Positions 1 through 6,350 of a stretch of DNA of 64,000 nt are shown here, piece by piece. Positions within the stretch are counted from its first letter, which is position 1. Each line of letters opens with the position of its first letter. The DNA lies in the NCBI GenBank assembly GCA_025517425.1, contig JAOPJY010000001.1:1102217-1166216 (forward strand). Direction: 5' to 3'. The stretch comes from Halobacteria archaeon AArc-dxtr1. Lineage in GTDB: Archaea; Halobacteriota; Halobacteria; Halobacteriales; Natrialbaceae. The position numbers and the translations under genes are program-made. The notes under the pieces were generated by a model that saw only the letters and a program-made list of their open reading frames with translations, made no database searches and had not been told where the DNA came from.

Positions 1-870
1 GCGGTGATCGAGGACTTTCACGAGCGCGGATATACGAACGTCCTCGTTGTCGACGGTGGTTCGACCGACGAGACAGCCGAGATCGCACGCCAACGGGGCG
101 CCCGCGTCTTCACGCAGTCAGGGACCGGAAAGGGACAGGCTGTCCGCGAGGCGGTGAGTTACATCGACGTCCCCTACGTCTTGATGCTCGACGGTGACGG
201 CACGTACGACCCAGCAGACGCAGAGCGGATGCTCGAACCACTTACCCGGGGTTACGAGCACGTGATCGGGAACCGGTTTGCGGACATGGACGACGACGCG
301 ATGCGCGCGTTGAACGGCTTCGGGAACCGGCTCATCAACCGCGCGTTCCGGTTCATTCACGGGGCGCCCTACGACGATATTCTCTCCGGCTATCGTGCGT
401 TCACCACGGACGCCTTCGAGCGACTCTCGCTGGATTCCGACGGCTTCACGATCGAAACCGAACTCGCCGTCGCCTGTGCCAAACACGGCGTCCGGACGAC
501 GGTGATCCCGATCAGCTACGCCGCCAGACCCGAGGATTCGGAGACGAACCTGCATCCGATTCGAGACGGCGGGACGATCATCCTCGCGCTGTACGGACTG
601 GCGAAGACGAGCAACCCGCTGTTTTACTTCGGCAGCCTCGGCGTGTTAGGCGTCCTCGCCGGCGGCGCCGTCGGTGCCTACGTCCTCACGCAGTGGATCT
701 GGTACGGCATCGGCCACGAGATCCTGGCACTGGTCTCGGCGGCCGGCATCTTACTGGGCGTCCAGTTGCTCATCTTCGGCGTGCTCTCGGATATGATCGT
801 CACGCTCCACCGCGAGCAGCGGACGTACTTAGAGCAGGTCACCCGAGAAGTCAACCGCGAGGATGAGTGA
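1..870 (+). CDS. aglJ: AglJ-like dolichol-phosphate glycosyltransferase (5' end outside window)
   Basis: GT-A family 2 glycosyltransferase of the AglJ/DPM1 type, which adds the first sugar to dolichol phosphate for S-layer protein N-glycosylation on the cytoplasmic face of the membrane. The visible protein has VVDGGSTDET, GTGKGQAVREA and the metal-binding DGDGTYDP about 65 residues in, then ILSGYRAF, and ends with two hydrophobic segments (about residues 205-265) that would anchor it. The frame is open at base 1. AglJ proteins normally begin about 25-30 residues earlier with an LPTLNE-type strand, so the N-terminus lies upstream. The GTG at base 4 is probably not the real start. The family is clear; assignment to AglJ rather than another dolichol-phosphate glycosyltransferase is from recalled similarity. 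Confidence 0.85.
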   Translation, partial: AVIEDFHERGYTNVLVVDGGSTDETAEIARQRGARVFTQSGTGKGQAVREAVSYIDVPYVLMLDGDGTYDPADAERMLEPLTRGYEHVIGNRFADMDDDAMRALNGFGNRLINRAFRFIHGAPYDDILSGYRAFTTDAFERLSLDSDGFTIETELAVACAKHGVRTTVIPISYAARPEDSETNLHPIRDGGTIILALYGLAKTSNPLFYFGSLGVLGVLAGGAVGAYVLTQWIWYGIGHEILALVSAAGILLGVQLLIFGVLSDMIVTLHREQRTYLEQVTREVNREDE

Positions 871-899
871 AGGGGTCCCTCGGACCCGTTAGGAACGGT

Positions 900-1229
900 T
901 CAGAACGGCAAGAGCGAGCGGAACTGCTGGACGACGCCGCCGGAGTGTTTCTCTCGGTAGGCCTCGAAAGGGGGATGGAGGGCGTTTAACAGCTGTTGGC
1001 GCGTCTCGAAGCGCTCCTGGTCGACCGCGCCGAGGATCTCCCCGAGGGTGACCTCGTCGCCGTGGACATCGTAGGGAATGCGCTCGTGGCCGAGTTCGGC
1101 CGCGACGTCGTCTGCGGTCGCCGGAAAGGACAGCTCCGAGCGCCGGAGATGGGCGTCGACGGCAGCGATGCCAAAGGCGATGCTCTCGACGTCGTCGGTG
1201 TCGTTGCCCGAAGGGGGACGGACTCCCAT
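900..1229 (-). CDS. Conserved haloarchaeal small protein (DUF5789-like)
   Basis: A 109-residue acidic protein starting MGVRPPSGNDTDDVESIAFG and ending RSLLPF. The sequence alternates predicted helices and has a central TADDVAAELG segment like a small helical regulator domain. It resembles the haloarchaeal family I recall as DUF5789, which has no known function. It lies convergent to the upstream glycosyltransferase gene. No catalytic motif, signal or membrane segment is seen. Haloarchaeal composition on this strand favours it over the overlapping frame on the other strand. Confidence 0.7.
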   Translation of the reverse strand: MGVRPPSGNDTDDVESIAFGIAAVDAHLRRSELSFPATADDVAAELGHERIPYDVHGDEVTLGEILGAVDQERFETRQQLLNALHPPFEAYREKHSGGVVQQFRSLLPF

Positions 1230-1330
1230 AGCTACGCCAGTCTGAGAACTGCGGGCACAAATCAGATGCGGTCGCGAGCAGCCAGTCGCCGCGCCGACAA
1301 TCCTTTTACTGTTCCGCCAGACGAACGGGT

Positions 1331-1540
1331 ATGACCGAGTACACGACCGTCTCGATTCCGCGCGAACTGGCAGACCGAGTCGAAGAGACGATCGACGGCA
1401 CGAGCTTTCAGAGCACCAGCGATCTCGTCCGGTTCCTGCTTCGCAGCATCGTCATCCAGCACCAGCGCAGGGGCGAACTCACGGAAGCCGAGTTCGAGGA
1501 GATCACGGAGCAGTTGAAAGGACTGGGCTACCTGGAGTAA
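1331..1540 (+). CDS. Ribbon-helix-helix (CopG-type) DNA-binding protein
   Basis: A 69-residue protein with the RHH pattern: a short strand TEYTTVSIPRELADRVEE followed by two helices, with TSDLVRFLLRS in the second (residues 1-45). RHH proteins bind DNA as dimers through the N-terminal strand. The C-terminal 20 residues are acidic and may mediate partner binding. There is no toxin-like gene beside it, so a free-standing regulator is more likely than an antitoxin. Its target is unknown. Confidence 0.75.
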   Translation: MTEYTTVSIPRELADRVEETIDGTSFQSTSDLVRFLLRSIVIQHQRRGELTEAEFEEITEQLKGLGYLE

Positions 1541-1571
1541 GCGCGACACGGAACGCAGTCAGCCGAGACAG

Positions 1572-2009
1572 TCAGCCGAAAAACGAGGGATCCGAGAGGG
1601 ACTCCTCTGGCGGTTCGGCGTCGATGATCTCGAGTTCGCGCCGGTCCCCGCGCCGGTCGAACGCGCCGAACGACTCGGGATCGGGCTCCCAGGGCGGGAC
1701 GGCGACGAAGAGCACCTGCGCGAGGTGGTCGCGCTTCGAGACCGACAGCTCGCCGACGGGGTGGGAGATAAACCGGCCCGATGACTGCTGGGCGGGCGTC
1801 GAGAGGTCGACGCCGAAGACGGCGTTCACCGAGTCGCCGATATCCGGGAGGACGAAGTCGGTGAACACGGGCGTCTCCGGGGGCAACCCGTCGGCGCCCG
1901 AGAGCTCGCCGGCGGGCATCGTCTGGACGCCGGTCGAGACGTCGTTCGGGTCGGCGTCGCTGGCGAGGTCGAGTAAGATGTCGACGAGGCCGCGCGTGAC
2001 GTAGACCAC
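1572..2009 (-). CDS. Conserved hypothetical haloarchaeal protein
   Basis: A 145-residue soluble acidic protein from a GTG codon (MVYVTRGLVDILLDLA). It contains PPETPVFTDFVLPD, VNAVFGVDLSTPA and HPVGELSVSKRDHLAQVLFVAVPPWE. The strand/helix pattern at the N-terminus is faintly like a Mov34/JAMM fold, but I see no HxH metal site, so no enzyme activity is proposed. It is convergent to the RHH gene and follows the MBL-like gene on the same strand with a 24-nt gap, so the two may be cotranscribed. Confidence 0.6.
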   Translation of the reverse strand: MVYVTRGLVDILLDLASDADPNDVSTGVQTMPAGELSGADGLPPETPVFTDFVLPDIGDSVNAVFGVDLSTPAQQSSGRFISHPVGELSVSKRDHLAQVLFVAVPPWEPDPESFGAFDRRGDRRELEIIDAEPPEESLSDPSFFG

Positions 2010-2033
2010 AGGGAGAGTACGGGCGGTTCGCAG

Positions 2034-2723
2034 TTAGGTCTTGCTCCGGATCAGATCCCGGAGCGCGCCGGCGTACAGCGACGGCATCCGGCGCCGGGAG
2101 CTGGCGAGAGCGATCTCGAGTGCCGCCGTCGCCTCGTCGTCGATCCCCGCCCCGTGACCGACGAGAATCCGGTCGGGTCGAAAGCCGCCGAGATGCTTCC
2201 GAGGCGGAACCGGGCGGAGCATGGGATGGACGCCGAGGCGCTCGTCACCCGCGAGAAAGTAGTCAGCGGTGCCGACGGACTCCGGGACGACGAGCGTCCT
2301 CGTCTCGGGATCGTAGAGGGCGACTTCCTGCCAGAACCTGCTGTCCCGGAGGACGTGCGCTTCGATCCCGCTTCCGGGGAGTTCGTCGTCGAACCGGGCG
2401 ACTGGTGCGTCAATCTCGTCGGTGACGCCGTCGAAGGAGGCGTGGAGCCAGACTGGCACGTCGTGGCGGTTTGCGATGGCCGCCGAATCGCGCTTGTGGC
2501 GGTCGAGTGTGACGACCACCCCGGCGACCGTACCAAGATCGGCGAGGAAATCGTCGAGTCCGGCCGCGTCAACCGGATCGATCACCCAGACGTCGCCGTC
2601 GACGACGAGGGCGTGACTTGCGCGTTGCATGTGCTCGTCAGGGTGGGCGATCCAGCTGACTCCACCGTCAAAGCGATCAACGACGTCGAAGTCGGTCGCG
2701 GGTTCGTCGACACGAAATGCCAT
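2034..2723 (-). CDS. Metallo-beta-lactamase-fold-like protein lacking the metal motif
   Basis: A 229-residue protein with the outline of an MBL fold: SWIAHPDEHMQRASHALVVD and DVWVIDPVDAAGLDDFLADL near the N-terminus, then VVVTLDRHKRD where active family members carry HxHxDH, and ILVGHGAGI near the C-terminus in place of the late metal His. Only scattered His and Asp remain, so zinc hydrolase chemistry looks lost or altered. The start ATG is at 2723. It may form an operon with the hypothetical gene downstream. The fold call is from the pattern and is moderate. Confidence 0.65.
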   Translation of the reverse strand: MAFRVDEPATDFDVVDRFDGGVSWIAHPDEHMQRASHALVVDGDVWVIDPVDAAGLDDFLADLGTVAGVVVTLDRHKRDSAAIANRHDVPVWLHASFDGVTDEIDAPVARFDDELPGSGIEAHVLRDSRFWQEVALYDPETRTLVVPESVGTADYFLAGDERLGVHPMLRPVPPRKHLGGFRPDRILVGHGAGIDDEATAALEIALASSRRRMPSLYAGALRDLIRSKT

Positions 2724-2880
2724 ACCCGCCCTAGGGACTGGCCAGGCATAAACGTCAGAGTGGAGGCGAACACAGTGTAGAAGCGAGCGTCAGTGGAGAG
2801 GCGAACGCAGCATGGCGGCCAGGCCGTTCAGCCGAGCACCGCCTGATGTTGCCCTGGATCACCCGGTTGGGTCGTGACAG

Positions 2881-3165
2881 TTAGAGCTGGTCGGTATCGA
2901 CGTCGATTCCGGGCGGCGCGACGATCAGAAACCCCCGGAAGTGAACGAGGCTGCCGCCTGACTCTTTGATGTCACGGGCGAAACCCGACGCGAGTTCGTT
3001 GACGTCGCCTTCGACACAGAGGACCAGTACGTTTCCGGTGGAGACGGTCTCGAGCCACGTCTCGGGGTCTGTCGTGCCGTCGAGAATGCCGAGGACCACG
3101 TTCCCCTCGAGTTCTTCGTCGATGTGCTCCTCGACCGCCTGGAGATCGAGGTCGAAGTTGGCCAT
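2881..3165 (-). CDS. Conserved haloarchaeal protein, DUF5779-like
   Basis: A 94-residue protein beginning MANFDLDLQAVEEHIDEELE with GNVVLGILDGTTDPETWLE and VHFRGFLIVAPPGIDVDTDQ. It has a compact alpha/beta pattern and no membrane segment. I chose the ATG at 3165 over the in-frame ATG 27 nt upstream because an AT-rich box (about 3190-3199) lies 25-30 nt before it, the leaderless arrangement. It is divergent from the LarA-like gene. The family is recalled as DUF5779; function unknown. Confidence 0.75.
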   Translation of the reverse strand: MANFDLDLQAVEEHIDEELEGNVVLGILDGTTDPETWLETVSTGNVLVLCVEGDVNELASGFARDIKESGGSLVHFRGFLIVAPPGIDVDTDQL

Positions 3166-3329
3166 GTGTGCTCGCTCGAATCGAGGCGGCAAAAATATTC
3201 CTACTAGAGAACGTCCAGCAGGTCCCCCGTAGCGTTCCAGAACGTGTTCCGAGAAGGGACCGTCCCACCTGCTGTCGCAGCGCTGCCCTCACGGCCACAC
3301 TTATTATCCACACTCGCTACAGCCGAGGT

Positions 3330-4670
3330 ATGTCACAGCCTCTGTCGGCGCGCGGTCTCGCGGTCCCCGAGGAGACGATCCGCGAGGCCTGCGGCGACCC
3401 GCCGCTCCCCGAGTTTGGCGTCATCGAACAGACCTGGGAGACCGATCCCATTCCGCCCGGAAAAATTCGAGAACGCGCCGCCAAAGCAGCCACAGAGCTC
3501 CCGTTTTCGGACATCCCTCCCGGCGGCGAGGTCGCCCTCGGCGTGGGAAGCCGCGGGATCGCGAACCTCCCGGAGATCGTCGCTGGTGTGGTCGACGCCG
3601 TTTCCGAGGCCGGCTACGAGCCGTTCGTCGTGCCGTCGATGGGGAGTCACGGGGGGGCGACGGCTGCCGGCCAGCGGGAGATGCTCGCGGAACTCGGCGT
3701 CACCGAGTCCGCGATCGGCTGTGAGATTCGCTCGAGCATGGACGTCGTCGAAGTCGGGCGGACGCCGGATCGGGACGTGCCCGTCGTGACCGACGCGAAC
3801 GCAGCTGAGGCCGATGCGATCCTTCCGATCAACCGCGTCAAGCCCCACACCGACTTCGACGGGACGGTCGAGAGCGGCCTCTCGAAGATGCTCGTCATCG
3901 GGATGGGTAAACAGCGCGGCGCCCAGATCGCCCACAGGTGGGCCGTCGACTGGTCGTTCCGGCGGATGATCCCCGAGATCACCGATCAGTTACTCGAGGC
4001 GCTCCCGATCGTCGGCGGCGTCGCGATCGTCGAGGACCAACGTGACGATACGGCGCTGATCGAGGGCGTGGCCCCGAGTGGCTTTCTCGACCGCGAAGCG
4101 GAGTTGCTCGAACGCGCCTACGACCTGATGCCGACGCTTCCGTTCGACGAGCTCGACGTGGTCGTCTTCGATCGACAGGGAAAGGAGGTAAGCGGACAGG
4201 GAATGGACACGAACGTGATCGGCCGGCGCCCGTTCGCGATCAACGAGCCCGCACCCGAACAACCGGAGATCAAGCGGATCTACACCCGCGGGCTGACCGA
4301 GAAGACCCACGGAAACGCGATGGGCGTGGGGTCGGCCGACGTCGTCCACGCGGACGTCGCCGCTGAGTTGGATGCGGAGACGACGCTGATCAACGCGCTG
4401 ACGGCGAGTACGATCCGCGGCGTGAAGCTCCCGCCCGTCGTCGAAACCGACCGCGCGGGCCTGATCGCGGCGCTGTCGACGATCGGGGTCGTCGATCCCG
4501 AGACGGTGCGCGTCCTTCGAGCCGCGGACACGATGCACCTCTCGCGGCTGTACGCCTCTCCGGCGTTGGTCGAGGCAGCACGTGAGCGCGACGATCTGCG
4601 GGTAGTCGAAGAGCCGTCGCCGATTGCGTTCGAGGATGGCGAGTTTCGCGCACCGTCGCTGCGCGAGTAA
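3330..4670 (+). CDS. LarA-like (nickel-pincer cofactor type) isomerase family protein
   Basis: A 446-residue protein of the lactate racemase LarA superfamily (older DUF2088). LarA enzymes racemise or epimerise 2-hydroxy acids using a nickel-pincer nucleotide. Visible are VALGVGSRGIANLPEIV, VPSMGSHGGATAAGQ (about residues 100-113), NRVKPHTDF (about 167-175) and HGNAMGVGSADVV (about 327), with conserved His and Lys in family-typical places. The ATG at 3330 is about 26 nt after an AT-rich box at 3301-3308; the open frame extends further upstream but without haloarchaeal character. No larB, larC or larE cofactor gene is nearby. The substrate cannot be told from sequence. Confidence 0.75.
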   Translation: MSQPLSARGLAVPEETIREACGDPPLPEFGVIEQTWETDPIPPGKIRERAAKAATELPFSDIPPGGEVALGVGSRGIANLPEIVAGVVDAVSEAGYEPFVVPSMGSHGGATAAGQREMLAELGVTESAIGCEIRSSMDVVEVGRTPDRDVPVVTDANAAEADAILPINRVKPHTDFDGTVESGLSKMLVIGMGKQRGAQIAHRWAVDWSFRRMIPEITDQLLEALPIVGGVAIVEDQRDDTALIEGVAPSGFLDREAELLERAYDLMPTLPFDELDVVVFDRQGKEVSGQGMDTNVIGRRPFAINEPAPEQPEIKRIYTRGLTEKTHGNAMGVGSADVVHADVAAELDAETTLINALTASTIRGVKLPPVVETDRAGLIAALSTIGVVDPETVRVLRAADTMHLSRLYASPALVEAARERDDLRVVEEPSPIAFEDGEFRAPSLRE

Positions 4671-4789
4671 CGGAGGAACGCGATCGGAGCATCCGCAGCC
4701 ACGAATACGCCCGCAAATCGTATAAGATATCCGTAGATGTGCTCTCAGCAACTCTTCCGGACGAGATCTACCCATGCGACAGCGTCAGC

Positions 4790-4797
4790 TTTATATG
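4790..4797 (+). promoter_or_regulatory. TATA-like box upstream of leuA
   Basis: TTTATATG at 4790-4797, 27-34 nt before the ATG at 4824. This would start transcription at about 4820-4824, giving a leaderless mRNA. The ATG at 4824 is not in the LeuA reading frame (see leuA). Confidence 0.6.
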
Positions 4798-6054
4798 TCC
4801 AGTCGCCCTCGGATCCTGATACCATGTCTACACCAGACACCGGCTCTGAGACCCCTCAGGGCGGTCGAGTTCTTCCAGGGCACGTTAGACTCCACTGACG
4901 AAATCGACGCTGCACGCGTCTTCGATACGACCCTCCGGGACGGCGAGCAGTCGCCCGGCACTTCGTTCTCGTACGACGACAAGCGCCAGATCGCCGCGAT
5001 CCTAGACGAAATGGGGACCCACGTCATCGAGGCCGGCTTCCCCGTCAACTCGGACGCGGAGTTCGAGGCCGTCCGCGACATCGCGTCGTCGACGTCCACG
5101 ACGACCTGTGGTCTGGCCCGCGTCGTCGACGAAGATATCGAGGCGGCGCTGGATTCGGGCGTGGAAATGGTTCACACGTTCGTCAGCACCAGCGACGTCC
5201 AGATCGAAGATTCGATGCACGCCACTCGAGACGAGGTCGTACAGCGCGCAGTCGAGTCGGTCGAGCGTATCACGGAGGCGGGAGCAATCTGTATGTTCTC
5301 GCCGATGGACGCGACGCGAACCGACGAGGCGTTCCTGATGGACGTGATCGAGGCGGTCACGGAGGCAGGAACCGACTGGATCAACATTCCCGACACCACA
5401 GGCGTCGCGACGCCCACGCGGTTCAAGGCCATGATCGAGAAGGTCTGTGCCCACACCGATGCGCGGATCGACGTCCACACCCACGACGACTTCGGACTGG
5501 CCACCGCCAACGCCTTGGCTGGGATCGAAGCCGGTGCGGATCAGGCGCAGGTGTCAGTCAACTCCATCGGCGAGCGAGCGGGCAACGCCGCCTACGAGGA
5601 GTTCGTGATGGCCGTCGAGTCGCTGTATCAGACCGATACGGGGATCGACACGACACGCATCACCGAGCTCTCGAATATCGTCGAGGAGAAAAGCGGGATG
5701 GAGACGCCAGGCAACAAGCCGGTCGTCGGCGAGAACGCCTTCTCCCACGAGAGCGGCATCCACGCCGCCGGCGTCATCGAAAACTCCGATACCTTCGAGC
5801 CCGGCGTCATGACCCCCGAGATGGTCGGCGCCGAGCGCCGGCTGGTCATGGGGAAACACACGGGAACCCACTCCGTGCGTGAGCGCCTGCACGAACTGGG
5901 CTTTGACCCAAGCGAGGAGCAGGTCCGCGCGGTCACGCGCCGGGTCAAAGACTACGGCGCGGAGAAACGTCGGGTCACCGTCGACGACTTAGAGCGCTTC
6001 GCCGAAGAGGCCGACGTCGAGCGCCAGGAGACCCAGGAGGAGGTGCACGTTTAG
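4795..6054 (+). CDS. leuA: 2-isopropylmalate synthase, short form (start uncertain)
   Basis: Condenses acetyl-CoA with 2-oxoisovalerate, the first step of leucine synthesis. Catalytic-domain motifs are clear: [36 protein letters not shown] (metal-binding HxH), SINSIGERAGN-like VSVNSIGERAGNAAYEE and GKHTGTHSVRERL. The protein ends about 45 residues after the catalytic and linker region, so it lacks the C-terminal leucine-binding regulatory domain seen in the paralogue at 39303. Conserved sequence begins EFFQGTLDS near 4867. The in-frame ATGs (4774, 4795) lie before or inside the apparent TATA box at 4790, while the well-placed ATG at 4824 is in another frame that stops at 4898. The start is therefore unresolved; 4795 is a placeholder. 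Confidence 0.9.
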   Translation: MSSRPRILIPCLHQTPALRPLRAVEFFQGTLDSTDEIDAARVFDTTLRDGEQSPGTSFSYDDKRQIAAILDEMGTHVIEAGFPVNSDAEFEAVRDIASSTSTTTCGLARVVDEDIEAALDSGVEMVHTFVSTSDVQIEDSMHATRDEVVQRAVESVERITEAGAICMFSPMDATRTDEAFLMDVIEAVTEAGTDWINIPDTTGVATPTRFKAMIEKVCAHTDARIDVHTHDDFGLATANALAGIEAGADQAQVSVNSIGERAGNAAYEEFVMAVESLYQTDTGIDTTRITELSNIVEEKSGMETPGNKPVVGENAFSHESGIHAAGVIENSDTFEPGVMTPEMVGAERRLVMGKHTGTHSVRERLHELGFDPSEEQVRAVTRRVKDYGAEKRRVTVDDLERFAEEADVERQETQEEVHV

Positions 6055-6113
6055 TCATGTGCGCCTCGTTCGCACGCGATCCCGAGCGTCGGCTGTACCG
6101 GACGATGCGGAAC

Positions 6114-6123
6114 AATTATGTAT
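6114..6123 (+). promoter_or_regulatory. TATA-like promoter of the ilv leader transcript
   Basis: The AT-rich run AATTATGTAT at 6114-6123 is centred about 29 nt upstream of the ATG at 6148. That spacing fits a leaderless transcript beginning at or near that ATG. It lies after leuA, so the ilv-leu genes probably have their own promoter. Confidence 0.5.
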
Positions 6124-6147
6124 CACGAACGAACTACAGAGAGAGTA

Positions 6148-6228
6148 ATGAGGACTCCTGTGCAAGAATCGACCGCTTCGGTCGACAGCAGCACGTCCAT
6201 TTCGCTCGCGATCGTAGGGGCGGCCTAG
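6148..6228 (+). CDS. Putative ilv leader peptide (26 aa)
   Basis: A 26-codon ORF that starts about 29 nt after a TATA-like box and ends TAG at 6228. Its C-terminal part reads SISLAIVGAA, so Ile, Leu, Ile and Val codons cluster just before the stop, and two more Val codons occur earlier. The final codons and the stop lie inside a GC-rich hairpin (6216-6233) followed by a pyrimidine run. It is upstream of ilvB, the first enzyme for Val/Ile/Leu. The layout matches bacterial branched-chain leader peptides. Translation is inferred. Confidence 0.5.
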   Translation: MRTPVQESTASVDSSTSISLAIVGAA

Positions 6229-6245
6229 CCCCTCATACCCCCTCT
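6216..6245 (+). terminator. Hairpin with pyrimidine tract, possible attenuator
   Basis: AGGGGC (6216-6221) pairs perfectly with GCCCCT (6228-6233) over a 6-nt loop and is followed by a C/T-rich stretch ending CTCTTT. The leader-peptide stop codon lies at the loop/right-arm edge. A second CCCC run at 6238-6242 could compete for the same G run, giving an alternative pairing. Function as an attenuator is an inference. Confidence 0.4.
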
Positions 6246-6296
6246 TTGTCCCGTTCGGAACCCGTATCGACCTCACAGCGACCAGCCAGTCAACAC

Positions 6297-6350
6297 ATGA
6301 CCCGACACCACCACTATCGACGCCAGCAGACGGGGGGAGGATCCCAATGA
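6297..6350 (+). CDS. 17-aa mini-ORF coupled to ilvB
   Basis: ATG at 6297 opens a 17-codon frame, MTRHHHYRRQQTGGGSQ, whose TGA overlaps the ilvB ATG as ATGA (6347-6350). The GGAGG of ilvB (6336-6340) lies inside it, 6 nt before the ilvB start. The His/Arg-rich product is unlike the acidic proteome, so any role is probably in translational coupling rather than as a peptide. It may also be chance. Confidence 0.3.
   Translation: MTRHHHYRRQQTGGGSQ

Noticed and set aside
118-555. Minus-strand open frame inside the AglJ gene
   Set aside because: It is the complement of a gene with clear GT-A motifs and has Arg/Val-rich, non-haloarchaeal composition.
1331-1540. RHH gene as the antitoxin of a toxin-antitoxin pair
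   Set aside because: No overlapping or adjacent toxin-sized gene in the same orientation; neighbours are conserved hypotheticals on the other strand.
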